Source: CAIWHR01 sp963786625
GTDB lineage: Bacteria > Pseudomonadota > Gammaproteobacteria > Burkholderiales > Casimicrobiaceae
Assembly (NCBI GenBank): GCA_963786625.1
Contig: CAWAZS010000004.1
Coordinates: 1 to 64,000 of the forward strand
Reading direction: 5' to 3'
DNA: 64,000 nt
Within the stretch, counting starts at the first letter, position 1, and each line of letters opens with the position of its first letter. The notes under the pieces are model-generated. The model was not told where the DNA came from. It searched no databases and saw only the letters and a list, made by a program, of their open reading frames with translations. Position numbers and translations under genes: made by a program. Below are positions 8,806 to 18,075 of the stretch, piece after piece.

Positions 8806-10152
8806 TCAGGCCTGGTACTTCTTGCGGTTGGCGGCCAGGAGGGCGTCGGCCTTCTTCGCGGCGGCGTCTAGGGCTGCCTTGGTCGGCTTCTTGCCCAGGA
8901 TGACCTCGTTGACCGCGGTCTCGTAGGTCGGCCCGGTGACGTCACCGATGCCGGGCACCGAGGGCGGGAAGACGACGTTCGGCAGCTGCTCGGCGAGCGT
9001 GGACTGCACCGTCATCGCCGCGAACTCGGGGGTCTCGCGGGCGCTGTTGCGGGCCGGGATCTGCCCGGACTCGGCCCACTCCACGGAGCGGTTGGAGATC
9101 CACGAGATGAACGCCCGCGACGCGGCGAGCTTGTTGGGGTCCTTGTTCGCCTGGGTGGTGACGACGAAGTTGTGTGAACTGGCCCAGACCGCGGGCTTGT
9201 CGCCGATCGTGGGAAGCGCGGCGGCGGCCCACTGCAGGTCCTTGACCTTGTCCCACTCGTTCATCATCCAGATGCCGTCCCAGGTCAGGGAGTTGCGCTG
9301 CTGACGGAAGGCGACCGCCTGGGCGTCGTTGGAGACGTTCTGGGGGCTCTGGCCGCGGGCGATGAAGCTCTTGAGCCACTCGAGGGACTCCACGCCGGCC
9401 TCGGAGTTGAAGGTCGCCTTGGCGCCGTCCGCGTCGTAGATGCTGCCTCCGAGCTGGGCGATCAGTGAGGTGAACATCAGGTGGGCGGGCCAGGTCGCGG
9501 TCACCCAGAACGGGTTCTTGACGCCGCCCGACTCCTGCAGTGCCTTGGCCGCGGCCTCGAAGCCGGCGCGGTCGGTGGGCAGGGTGTCCATCCCGGCCTT
9601 CTTCAGCTGGGCGGTGTTGGCGTAGAAGCCCAGCGGGTGGATGTCGAGCGGGATGCCGTAGCGCTTGTCCTGGTACTCGCCCGCGTTCCAGACCACCGGG
9701 TTGAAGTCGGCCTCGGTGAGGCCCATTCCGGATGCGACCTCGTCGAGGGGGATGATGACCCGGCGGGCGGCGTTGGTGGCGAGCTGGTCGATGTGCATGA
9801 TGCCGACGTCAGGACCGGCGCCGGACGCGACGGCGTTGGGGACCTTGGCGTAGTAGTCGCCCCACTGCAGGGTGTTCATCGACACGGTCACGTTGGGGTT
9901 GGCTGCGTTGAACTCCTCGACCATCTTCTTCATGAACGGGCCGTCGCCGCCGGTGAAGCCGTTCCAGAAGGCGAGGGCCACCTTGGGGCCGGTGTAGGTG
10001 TCACCCGTCCCGAAGGCGCCGCTGGAGGGTGCCGCGCCGGGCGGGGTGCTCGAGCCAGAGCAGGCGGCGAGGGCGGCACTGGCACCGACGGCGCCGAACG
10101 AGCCGAGCAGGAGGCGTCGGGACAGGTCCCGGGACTGTGAGGGATGGGACAT
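8806..10152 (-). CDS. sugar-binding lipoprotein of the ABC importer
   Basis: Extracellular solute-binding protein (family 1) that delivers oligosaccharide to the two permeases. The start ATG at 10152 is chosen because AAGGAG sits eight bases upstream; the open frame begins earlier without support. The N-terminus has SRRLLLG, a hydrophobic core and a lipobox LAAC with the lipid-carrying Cys at residue 31; the paired Arg suggests Tat export. The mature part shows the usual features (VALAFWNGFTGGDGPFMKKM near the N-terminus, WDGIWMMNEWD in the middle). 448 residues, normal for the family. Confidence 0.93.
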   Translation of the reverse strand: MSHPSQSRDLSRRLLLGSFGAVGASAALAACSGSSTPPGAAPSSGAFGTGDTYTGPKVALAFWNGFTGGDGPFMKKMVEEFNAANPNVTVSMNTLQWGDYYAKVPNAVASGAGPDVGIMHIDQLATNAARRVIIPLDEVASGMGLTEADFNPVVWNAGEYQDKRYGIPLDIHPLGFYANTAQLKKAGMDTLPTDRAGFEAAAKALQESGGVKNPFWVTATWPAHLMFTSLIAQLGGSIYDADGAKATFNSEAGVESLEWLKSFIARGQSPQNVSNDAQAVAFRQQRNSLTWDGIWMMNEWDKVKDLQWAAAALPTIGDKPAVWASSHNFVVTTQANKDPNKLAASRAFISWISNRSVEWAESGQIPARNSARETPEFAAMTVQSTLAEQLPNVVFPPSVPGIGDVTGPTYETAVNEVILGKKPTKAALDAAAKKADALLAANRKKYQA

Positions 10153-10242
10153 GGGGTGATCTCCTTGTGAGGGCGAGCGCGTGATGCGCACGATGGAACT
10201 GGCGGTGTGGGCAGCGGGAGCTGTGAGGTGGTGGGAGGGGGG

Positions 10243-11751
10243 TCATGCGGTTGAGGTGAGCGCGACCGCGGTCCACGAGGCCGCTGACAGTCGCAGCTGA
10301 AGGCTTCCCCCTTCCACAGTGACGGTGGCGTCCGTGCGTGGCTGGACGGCGTGCGGGTCGGTGGCGGTGTTGACGTGGGAGGGGTCGCCCTCCAGGCGCA
10401 GACACTCGGCTACCTGCGCGGAGTCAAAGCCACGCAGGTCGACCGTGACGTCAAGGCACTGGTCAGGGTGGCGGTTGATGAGGAAGACGGCGATTCGGCC
10501 GCTTTCCTGGTCCCAGGTCGCGGTGGCGTCGAGAGTGTCCACCCGCCCGTAAAGGGCGGTGTCGTGCTTGGCACCGTGCGGTTCGACCCTCAAGACGGTG
10601 CCTTGGGCGAGTCGTGCAGTGTGCGCGAAGGGGTGGTAGATGCTCTGCCGCCAGGCGGGGCCGCCCTCCTCGGTCCGCAGGAGGCCGATGACGTTGACCA
10701 GCTGCGCCTGGCAGGCGATCTTGACGCGATCGGCGTGGCGCAGGAAGGAGTTGAGGAACCCACCCACCGCCACGGCATCCGCCAGGGAGAAGGTGTCCTC
10801 GATGAGGGGCGGCGTCTGCTGGAGCTCGAGATTGGTGTGCCCGGGGAAGTCACGCTGGTACCAGACGTTCCACTCGTCGAACGACAGGTTGATCCGCTTG
10901 CGGCTGCGCCTCTTGGCACCGACGTGGTCGGCGGTGGCGATGACCGAGCGGATGAAGTGGTCCATGTCAACCGAGGAGGCCAGGAAGCTCGCTAGGTCGC
11001 CGTCCTTCTCCTCGTAGTACGCGTGCAGGCTGATGTAGTCAACGGCTTCGTAGGCGTGCTCCAGGACCGTGGCCTCCCACGAGCCGAACGTCGGCATGTG
11101 GCTGTTCGAGCTCCCGCACGCCACCAGCTCGATGCTCGGGTCGACCTGACGCATCGCCTTGGCCGTCTCGAGCGCAAGGCGCCCGTACTCAGTCGCGGTC
11201 TTGTGGCCGGTCTGCCACGGACCATCCATCTCGTTACCCAGGCACCACAGCCGCACCCCGTGCGGGTCCGGGTAACCGTGGCTGATTCTCAGGTCGGACA
11301 GCGCCGTCCCCCCCGGGTGGTTCGCGTACTCCAACAGGTCACAGGCCTCCTGCACCCCGCGAGTGCCCAGATTCACGGCCATCATCGGCTCGACCCCGGT
11401 GCGCCGGGCCCAGCCGACGAACTCGTTCAGCCCCACGGCGTTGCTCTCCACGCTGCGCCAGGCGAGGTCGATCCGGGCGGGGCGGTCCTCGACCGGGCCG
11501 ACCCCGTCCTCCCAGCGATACCCAGAGACGAAGTTGCCGCCCGGGTAGCGCACCAGGCTCACCCCGGCCTCACGGGTCAGCTCCGCCACGTCACCGCGGA
11601 ACCCGTGCTCGTCGGCGGTGAAGTGCGTGGGCTCGTAGATGCCTGTGTACACGCAGCGGCCCATGTGCTCCACGAACGACCCGAAGAGACGACGGTCGAC
11701 CTCCCCGACGGTAAACGCCGGGTCTAGCACGATGCTGGACTGCTGTGTCAA
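10243..11751 (-). CDS. alpha-L-arabinofuranosidase, GH51
   Basis: Intracellular retaining enzyme that releases L-arabinofuranose from arabinan or arabinogalactan oligosaccharides. The acid/base Glu lies in WCLGNEMDGPW (near residue 172) and the nucleophile Glu in SFDEWNVWYQ (near residue 293). The 502 residues are typical, and the C-terminal beta domain is complete. The start is TTG at 11751, five bases after GGGAGG; no nearer ATG or GTG fits. First gene of the minus-strand operon, divergent from lacI, read from a promoter at 11792-11820. No L-arabinose catabolic genes (araA/B/D) are in the window. Confidence 0.93.
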   Translation of the reverse strand: MTQQSSIVLDPAFTVGEVDRRLFGSFVEHMGRCVYTGIYEPTHFTADEHGFRGDVAELTREAGVSLVRYPGGNFVSGYRWEDGVGPVEDRPARIDLAWRSVESNAVGLNEFVGWARRTGVEPMMAVNLGTRGVQEACDLLEYANHPGGTALSDLRISHGYPDPHGVRLWCLGNEMDGPWQTGHKTATEYGRLALETAKAMRQVDPSIELVACGSSNSHMPTFGSWEATVLEHAYEAVDYISLHAYYEEKDGDLASFLASSVDMDHFIRSVIATADHVGAKRRSRKRINLSFDEWNVWYQRDFPGHTNLELQQTPPLIEDTFSLADAVAVGGFLNSFLRHADRVKIACQAQLVNVIGLLRTEEGGPAWRQSIYHPFAHTARLAQGTVLRVEPHGAKHDTALYGRVDTLDATATWDQESGRIAVFLINRHPDQCLDVTVDLRGFDSAQVAECLRLEGDPSHVNTATDPHAVQPRTDATVTVEGGSLQLRLSAASWTAVALTSTA

Positions 11752-11791
11752 CGATGCCTCCCACGACGATGTGGCGTTCTGGTGACAACAA

Positions 11792-11845
11792 GGTATACAA
11801 CGTTGGAATATCGTTGTAAAGAGTGTGGGAGGATGTTTTCCAACG
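11792..11845. promoter_or_regulatory. promoter of the GH51 operon with LacI-type operator candidates
   Basis: On the minus strand TTTACA (11820-11815), a 17-base spacer and TATACC (11797-11792) form a good promoter toward the GH51 gene. The spacer region is framed by the inverted repeat TACAACG (11796-11802) and CGTTGTA (11812-11818), which would place a bound repressor across the polymerase site. A second pair, CGTTGGAA (11801-11808) and TTCCAACG (11838-11845), spans 45 bp and could be a looping or second half-site near the lacI start. Binding by the adjacent LacI protein is inferred. Confidence 0.6.
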
Positions 11846-11864
11846 TGAGAAAGGGCGTGAGGTG

Positions 11865-12917
11865 ATGGCGGTGCGACTGCGGGACGTGGCCGAGCACGCC
11901 GGCGTGTCCGTCAAGACCGTCTCCAACGTCGTGCACGGACACCCGAACGTCAGCCGTTCGCTGCGCTCGAAGGTCCAGGCCTCGATCGAGGCGCTGGGCT
12001 ACCTGCCAAACATGTCCGCGCGCTCGCTGCGGACCGGGCGCAGCGGGCTGATCGGACTGGCAATCCCCCGAGTCAGCGACCCGTACTTCTCGCAAGTCGC
12101 CGAAGCCGTCATCGACGCCGCCGCCCGCCGCGGCATCTCGGTCCTGGTGGAGCAGACAGCGGCGGACCCCGCACGCGAGAGCGACGTCCTGCTCGGACGC
12201 CGCCCCACCATCGTGGACGGGCTGATCTTCTCCCCGATCGCGATCGCCCAACTGGCCCTGGACGAGGCCTCCCCCGCCATACCGATGGTTCTGCTCGGGG
12301 AGCACCTGATGGCCAGCCAGCGCACCCGAGTCGCAGTGGACAACGTGTCGGCGTCAGCGCAAGCAGTGGAGCACCTGCTGGCCGGCGGGCGGCACCGGGT
12401 TGGTGCGGTCGGAGCCAAACGTGGCTCGACCGCGGCCACCGCCGAGCTGCGTCTGGCCGGATATCGTCAAGCGCTCGCGATGCATGGCGTTGCGCTCGAC
12501 CCGGCGCTGGAGGTGGCCACGGACCACTTTTCGCGGGCTGCGGGGATGCGCGCCGTGGAGGACCTGCTGTCCGCTGGGACCCCGTTCGACGCGCTGTTCT
12601 GCTTCAACGACCTGCTCGCACTCGGCGCAATCGAGGCACTGCAGCAAAACGGCTGTCGCATACCCGAAGACGTCGCTGTGGTGGGGTTCGACGACATCGA
12701 AGAAGGTCGGCACACCAACCCCGACCTGACCACGGTAGCGCCCGACCTGCGCGTCCTGGCCGACCAGGCGGTGGACAGCCTGGTTCGCCGCCTGGAGGAC
12801 CCGGACACGCTCGACGGCGAGAGCATCGTGGTCCCGCACCGACTGGCTGTGCGCGGCAGCAGCGCGCCTTCCACAGTTGAAACCTCGCTCCCCGCACGTC
12901 AGGTACCGGCCCGATGA
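11865..12917 (+). CDS. LacI-family transcriptional regulator of the sugar locus
   Basis: The N-terminal LacI helix-turn-helix is RLRDVAEHAGVSVKTVSNVV (residues 4-23), with the hinge helix MSARSLRTG near residue 55. A periplasmic-binding-protein-like effector domain follows (DGLIFSPI, VAVVGFDDIEEGRH). 350 residues. ATG at 11865 is chosen because it begins exactly at the usual MAVRLRDVA start; GAGG lies a few bases upstream. Its stop overlaps the galK start (ATGA), so repressor and galactokinase are co-translated. Probably represses the divergent GH51 operon and its own transcript; the inducer is likely an arabinose/galactose sugar. Confidence 0.92.
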   Translation: MAVRLRDVAEHAGVSVKTVSNVVHGHPNVSRSLRSKVQASIEALGYLPNMSARSLRTGRSGLIGLAIPRVSDPYFSQVAEAVIDAAARRGISVLVEQTAADPARESDVLLGRRPTIVDGLIFSPIAIAQLALDEASPAIPMVLLGEHLMASQRTRVAVDNVSASAQAVEHLLAGGRHRVGAVGAKRGSTAATAELRLAGYRQALAMHGVALDPALEVATDHFSRAAGMRAVEDLLSAGTPFDALFCFNDLLALGAIEALQQNGCRIPEDVAVVGFDDIEEGRHTNPDLTTVAPDLRVLADQAVDSLVRRLEDPDTLDGESIVVPHRLAVRGSSAPSTVETSLPARQVPAR

Positions 12918-14068
12918 CCAACGTCGTCGACCTGTTCCGCAGGACCTTCGGCCGGGCACCGCAAGGGGTGTGGTCCGCACCCGGACGGGTGAACCTGATC
13001 GGGGAGCACACCGACTACAACAACGGCCTGGTACTGCCGATCGCGCTCCCGCAACGCACCTACGCTGCGTGCTCCCCCCGCACCGACGACACGGTTGTCG
13101 TGCACTCCGCGCAGAACGGCGACACCCGCACCGTGCGGCTGGGCGAGGTCTCGCCCAGCCACCCCGGTGGCTGGGCCGCCTACGTGGCCGGTGTGCTGTG
13201 GGCGCTGCGCGAAGAGGGTCACGACATACCGGGCATGGACATCGTCGTGGATAGCGACGTGCCGCTGGGCGCCGGACTCTCCAGCTCGGCCGCACTCGAA
13301 TGCGCAGTAGCCGCAGCCGCCAGCGACCTGGCCGGCCTGGCCCTGATGGGCTCACCCATCGGCCGCGCCAGCCTGGCCCGGATCTGCGTCCGCGCGGAGA
13401 ACGACATCGCCGGAGCACCCACCGGCGGAATGGACCAGTCAGCATCGTTGCTCGCGCGCGGCGGTCACGCGCTGCTGCTGGACTGCCGCGACGGAGCCAC
13501 CGCCGACATCCCCTTCGACCTCTCGGGCGAACACGTGCTGCTCGTCACCGACACCCGGGCCAAGCACGCCTTGAACGACGGGCAGTACGCCGCACGGCGC
13601 GCAGCCTGCGAACAGGCCGCCAGCCTCATCGGAGTAGCCTCCTTACGCGACGTCGAACCAGCGTTCCTGCCCGACCTCCTGGACTGCCTGCCTGAGGGCG
13701 AACTGAGCAGCCGCACGCGACACGTGATCACCGAGATCGACCGGGTCCGCCACGCCGTCGCCGCCCTTCGGCGCGGCGACCTGCCAGAGCTCGGCAACCT
13801 GTTCGTCCTCTCGCACGCCTCGCTGCGCGACGACTACGAAGTCAGCTGCGACGAACTGGACGTCTCCGTCGACGCCGCTATGGAGGCCGGAGCCCTCGGC
13901 GCCCGAATGACCGGCGGCGGCTTCGGCGGATCCAGCCTTGCGCTGGTGCCCGCTGCCCGGGCGCAGGACGTCGCCTATGCGATCAGGTCAGCATTCAAGG
14001 ATCGCGGGTGGACGAGCCCGCGCACCGTTGAAGCCACCGCCGGCTCAGCCGCTCGACGCGAACAGTAG
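12914..14068 (+). CDS. galK: galactokinase
   Basis: Phosphorylates alpha-D-galactose to galactose-1-phosphate, first step of the Leloir pathway. GHMP kinase with the galactose-binding signature GRVNLIGEHTDYNNG near the N-terminus, the ATP-binding loop PLGAGLSSSAALE, and the third GHMP motif MTGGGFGGS near the end. 384 residues, complete. Starts inside the lacI stop (ATGA). galE follows 42 bp later on the same strand; galM and galT are in the divergent operon. Confidence 0.95.
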   Translation: MTNVVDLFRRTFGRAPQGVWSAPGRVNLIGEHTDYNNGLVLPIALPQRTYAACSPRTDDTVVVHSAQNGDTRTVRLGEVSPSHPGGWAAYVAGVLWALREEGHDIPGMDIVVDSDVPLGAGLSSSAALECAVAAAASDLAGLALMGSPIGRASLARICVRAENDIAGAPTGGMDQSASLLARGGHALLLDCRDGATADIPFDLSGEHVLLVTDTRAKHALNDGQYAARRAACEQAASLIGVASLRDVEPAFLPDLLDCLPEGELSSRTRHVITEIDRVRHAVAALRRGDLPELGNLFVLSHASLRDDYEVSCDELDVSVDAAMEAGALGARMTGGGFGGSSLALVPAARAQDVAYAIRSAFKDRGWTSPRTVEATAGSAARREQ

Positions 14069-14110
14069 CCACCGACCAAGGCCGTCAGCAACAACCGGAA
14101 AGGTTCCTCC

Positions 14111-15148
14111 ATGCGCGTCCTCGTCTCCGGCGGTGCCGGCTACATCGGCTCCCACACCGTCGTCCAGCTCGTCGCCTCCGGCCACGAGGTGCTGGTGGTC
14201 GACTCGTTCGCCAACGCCAAGCCCTCCGTGGTGGGCCGGCTCGAGGCGCTGACCGGGCAGCCGCTCGACGTGCGGTCCTTCGACCTCACCGACCACGACA
14301 AGACCGAGCAGCTCTTCGCGAACGAGCACATCGACGCCGTCATCCACTTCGCCGGGTTCAAGGCAGTCGGCGAGAGCGTCGCCAAGCCGCTGGAGTACTA
14401 CGAGAACAACATCGGCTCCACGTTCTCGCTGGTGCGCGCGATGCGCCGGCACGGCGTCAACACCCTGGTCTTCTCCTCGTCCGCCACCGTCTACGGCGCC
14501 GACGCCCCCGTGCCGATGCACGAGGACCTGCCGACCTCGGCCACCAACCCCTACGGCTGGACCAAGGTGATGCAGGAGCAGATCCTGCGCGACGTCGCCG
14601 CCGCCGACCCGCACTGGCGGATCGCCCTGCTGCGCTACTTCAACCCGGTCGGCGCCCACCCCTCGGGCACCATCGGCGAGGACCCGTCGGACATTCCCAA
14701 CAACCTGATGCCGTACATCGCGCAGGTCGCCGTCGGCCGCCGCGAGCAGGTCTTCGTCTACGGCGACGACTACCCGACCGTCGACGGCACGGGGGTGCGC
14801 GACTACATCCACGTCGACGACCTCGCCGCAGGGCACATCGCCGCCCTGCACCGCCTCACCACCACCGACGCCCCGGTGTCCACCTGGAACCTGGGCACCG
14901 GCCACGGCACCTCGGTGCTCGAGCTGCTGCACGCCTTCCAGCGGGCCTGCGGCCACGAGCTGCCCTACGAGGTCGTCGACCGGCGACCCGGCGACATCGC
15001 CGCCTCCTACGCCGACCCCACCCTCGCCGAGCACGAGCTCGGCTGGCGGGCCACCCGCACCGTCGACGACATGTGCGTCGACACCTGGCGGTGGCAGAGC
15101 CGCAACCCCCACGGCTACCCCGAGAGTGACTTCTACCTCTCAAGCTGA
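14111..15148 (+). CDS. galE: UDP-glucose 4-epimerase
   Basis: Interconverts UDP-galactose and UDP-glucose. Extended short-chain dehydrogenase: NAD-binding GGAGYIGSH at the N-terminus, FSSSATVYG, the catalytic pair in YGWTK (Tyr148, Lys152) and RYFNPVGAHPSG. 345 residues, complete. The start ATG is preceded by GGAAAGG. Last gene of the lacI-galK-galE unit; beyond it lies insertion-sequence debris. Confidence 0.95.
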   Translation: MRVLVSGGAGYIGSHTVVQLVASGHEVLVVDSFANAKPSVVGRLEALTGQPLDVRSFDLTDHDKTEQLFANEHIDAVIHFAGFKAVGESVAKPLEYYENNIGSTFSLVRAMRRHGVNTLVFSSSATVYGADAPVPMHEDLPTSATNPYGWTKVMQEQILRDVAAADPHWRIALLRYFNPVGAHPSGTIGEDPSDIPNNLMPYIAQVAVGRREQVFVYGDDYPTVDGTGVRDYIHVDDLAAGHIAALHRLTTTDAPVSTWNLGTGHGTSVLELLHAFQRACGHELPYEVVDRRPGDIAASYADPTLAEHELGWRATRTVDDMCVDTWRWQSRNPHGYPESDFYLSS

Positions 15149-15404
15149 CTGCCATCGGCGCTCTGCAAGGCCCGCAGGCTCCATCCGGCTTCTCGGGAGC
15201 GACGATCAGGGACGGCCCGGGGAGCCCGCTCGCGCCCAGCGGTGGCGCACTACTGACGGTGGGGTGCGAGAGATCCCCGACTAAGCCTCGATCCACCCGA
15301 TGAGCTGGGGGTTTGAGCGTGCCGTGACAGCGAGATGCCCTGCCGTGCTCGGAGATTGGTACTTGCGACAGTCCAAGCGACCCACCCGGAAGGGCATCTC
15401 TGAG

Positions 15405-15960
15405 GTGAAACTCTCTCACAGCCGCACCGCGACGGCTGCGGTGTTCGATGACCCGGATTTGGTGGCCTGCGCGGGACTGGTCCCGGTGCTCGCACTGGCC
15501 GACGCGGCGGGGCTTGCCACCTTGGCCGGTGAGCACCTGAGCGTGCCGACCGACAAGGGCGCCAGCGCCGGGCTGAAGGTCGCCTCCTTGGTGGCCGGGA
15601 TGGTCGCCGGCGCCGACAGCATCGACGACATGGCTTTGGTGCGGCACGGCCGGATGGGCCGGGTCTCCGCGCGGGCGTACGCGCCCTCGACGCTGGGATC
15701 GTTCCTACGCGCGTTCAGCTTCGGTCACGTCCGCCAGCTCGACGCGGTCGCCCAAGGTTCCTGACCAACCTGGCCGCCCAGTCACCGCAAGTCGTCGCCG
15801 GCGGCACGAGCGGGCGGGTGCTGGTCGATGTCGACGACATGATCATTCAGGTCCACGGGTACGCCAAGCAGGGCGCCGGGTTCGGCTACTCCAAGGTGCG
15901 TGGCTTCAACGCGCTGGTCGCCACCGTCACCACCGCGGGCACGGCACCGATGGTGGTGCC
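15405..15960 (+). pseudogene. IS1380-family transposase, 5' fragment
   Basis: Begins at GTG 15405 (VKLSHSRTATAAVFDDPDLV). It keeps GLKVASLVAGMVAGADSIDD, then needs a one-base shift at about 15762 to continue as RFLTNLAAQSP and VLVDVDDMIIQVHGYAKQGA. The DVDD region contains the first catalytic Asp. The match stops abruptly near 15958 (AGTAPMVV), where sequence of a different IS family begins on the opposite strand. About 185 of roughly 460 residues remain; not functional. Confidence 0.8.
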
Positions 15961-15964
15961 GGTG

Positions 15965-16460
15965 GAGCACCGTTGCCGCCCGGCCCAGCGCCCGCCAGCC
16001 ACCGCCGTCGGGGATCTTGCCGATCTTCTTGACGTCGACGTGCACCAGCCCGCCTGGCCGGTCGCGCTCGTACCGCGTCGCGGTCTGTTTCGAGGACCGG
16101 ATGACCTCACCGGTCATCGGTCGCAGTGGCGCAGGTACGGCACGCCGTTGCGGCGCAGGATCCGTGACACCGTTCGGGCCGGCACGCCGACCTTGGGTGC
16201 GAGCACATCCGGGCCCTCACGACCCGCGGTGCGGGCCGCCACGACCTTCGCCTCGACCTCGGCACTGGTCCTGTTCGGCATCGTGTGTGGCCGCGAGGGG
16301 CGGGTCACCAGACCGGCCTGACCCTCGCGGTCGTACCGCTCGATCCAGGTCTTCACTTGCGGCACACCCTTAACGCGCAGCGATGTGGGCTTGAGGTCAG
16401 CCGGCTTGGTGGCGCTGGACGATCAGGCGGCGACCGTGAACAGACAGCCGGGCACTACCG
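15965..16460 (-). pseudogene. IS481-family transposase, 5' remnant
   Basis: The minus strand encodes LSVHGRRLIVQRHQAG with in-frame stops after it, then VKTWIERYDREGQAGLVTRP. It continues in another frame to TGEVIRSSKQTATRYERDRP and VHVDVKKIGKIPDGGGWR, the IS481 segment with the first catalytic Asp. It ends where the IS1380 fragment ends, so two partial elements are joined tail to tail. Stops and shifts show this one is truly decayed. Confidence 0.75.
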
Positions 16461-16587
16461 TGGGACGCGAGAACTTCCGGGTGGGGTGGGCCCAAGACAA
16501 GCCACTTCTCACTCGGGGGTTCCCGCACATTCAACCCGGCTCGCCGCTACCAACGTCCTGGCCGGGTACACCTGATATGGAGTGACC

Positions 16588-16863
16588 TTCTGTCAAGAGG
16601 CAGGGTGAGGCGCCCCGTCCCGATTGTTCGGGGCGGGCGCCTCGTACTTCGCCGTCGTTGGTGCTGGTGAGCGTGTCGTTGGCGACGCGCGGTCAGACTG
16701 ATATTCGCGGGTTGGTTACCGCAGGACGGTGCTTTCGGCAGGAGCGGGACCGCGTGTCTAGCGGCGAGCGTCACGATCCGGGGGCTCGCTGCTCATAGGT
16801 GTTTCGCGGGTCGCTCCACGCGCTGCCACCAGCCCGTTCGACGACGAAGCAGATCGTGCGGCC
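16588..16863 (-). ncRNA. candidate guide (seek/bridge) RNA region of the IS1111-type element
   Basis: Non-coding stretch between the transposase stop and the right-hand repeat. IS1111-group elements encode their target-guiding RNA here (known for the family). The stretch contains a strong hairpin at 16607-16643, with GAGGCGCCCCGTCCCGA pairing TCGGGGCGGGCGCCTC around a 4-base loop. The guide loops and promoter are not identified by eye, so this is a location call, not a defined RNA. Confidence 0.4.
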
Positions 16864-17970
16864 CTACTCCTCGAGCACGGCCAGGGACCAGCACCAGCCG
16901 GCGAGCTCGCGGGCGATCGCCACGTTGGCGATGGTGGGCTTTTTGTTGCGTTCGATGAACCTCACCCAGCGCTGATGGAGGCGTCGGTTGCCCTCGTCGC
17001 CCCGGGCCCGTGCGGCTGCGGGCGCCAGGTCCCAGCGGTCCCGCATGGTCTTGCCCACGGTGTAGTGGGCGCGGTGGTGCCACGCCCGCCTCGACCAGGA
17101 GTCGGCGTACGTGGGTGTTGCCGGTCTTGGTGATCGACCCCTGCACCCGCGAACTGCCCGAGGAGTGCTCGCTGGGCACCAGGCCAACGAAGGAACCGAT
17201 GGTGTTGCCGGTGAACCTGCGCCAGTCGCCAACCTCCACCGCGAGGGCGAACCCGGTCAAGGTGCTGACTCCACGCAGGCAACCCAACCGTCGCACCGTT
17301 ATGGTGAACTCGGAGTCGGCGGCCATCTGCTCCACCGCGGTGTCGAGTCGGTCTCGGCGTGCCCTGACCGCCAAGGCAGCCTCGTAGTCGGAGTCGAACG
17401 CCAGCCGGGTCGCCCGCGAGGCCAGCTGCGGTTGCGCCTGGTGGCGCAACCACACGTCGTCCTTGCCGGTCCAGGCGTCGCCGTCGCAGTAGACGATCCC
17501 GTGCCGTAACAGCAGCTTGGACAGCCGGTGCCGAGCCCGCATCAAGTCACCACGACAGTCCTCCCGGGCCCGCACCAGATCCCGGGCGGCCTCCTGGTCC
17601 ACGCTGGGGATCGCGACCGGGGTGATTTCACCCAGTCGCAGCAGCCGGGCCAGGTGCACCGCGTCCCTGGCGTCGGTCTTGACCCGATCCCGGACGGCCT
17701 CTGCAGTTTCGACGGGGCCGCGACCTCCCACCGGATCCCCGCCGCGGCCAATGTGCGCTGCAACCCGAAGCCAGTCGGGCCGGCCTCGTAGGCCACCGCC
17801 ACCGGCCCAGGCAGGTCCTGCACCCACGAACGAATGTGCTCGTACGCCGGGGTCAGCCTTGCCTGAATCAGCTCGCCCGTGACGCCATCGATCGCCGCGG
17901 CAGCAACAGATCGTGCGTGCACGTCGAGCCCAACACTCGTACGCTCGGTAAACACCGGGGCCTCCCACAA
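16864..17970 (-). pseudogene. IS110-family DEDD transposase, two frameshifts
   Basis: RuvC-like DEDD recombinase. The ATG at 17970 opens MWEAPVFTERTSVGLDVHAR (first Asp), then VAVAYEAGPTGFGLQR (Glu). A shift near 17705 leads to KTDARDAVHLARLLRLGE (the two C-proximal Asp of the catalytic set). The transposase_20 (helix-hairpin-helix) domain follows with LGCLRGVSTLTGFALAVEVG and GLVPSEHSSG. A second shift near 17090 leads to HYTVGKTMRDRWDLAP and a normal C-terminus at 16864. Total about 368 residues. Broken as given, though it would be intact if the two shifts are sequence errors. Confidence 0.85.
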
Positions 17971-18075
17971 CTGTCGGATAGGCCGAGCAGGCAGCCCCTA
18001 CTCGGTAACCCACGAACATGTGTGAGCGAGGCCCCGGCCCGCAACCACTCAGACACCCCGAGCGGTCACTCCATA

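Larger units (their letters stand above)
16576..18075 (-). mobile_element. IS110/IS1111-type insertion sequence, about 1.5 kb
   Basis: TATGGAGTGACC at 16576-16587 has its exact reverse complement at 18064-18075. Between them lies one DEDD transposase gene on the minus strand, with 276 bp of non-coding sequence after it and about 95 bp before it. Subterminal inverted repeats and a longer non-coding flank downstream of the transposase are marks of the IS1111 subgroup; typical IS110 members lack the repeats. The exact outer ends are not visible because these elements make no flanking target duplication that I can see. Confidence 0.75.

Noticed and set aside
12354..13445. 363-codon minus-strand open frame
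   Set aside because: Antisense to lacI and galK, Arg-rich, no motif.
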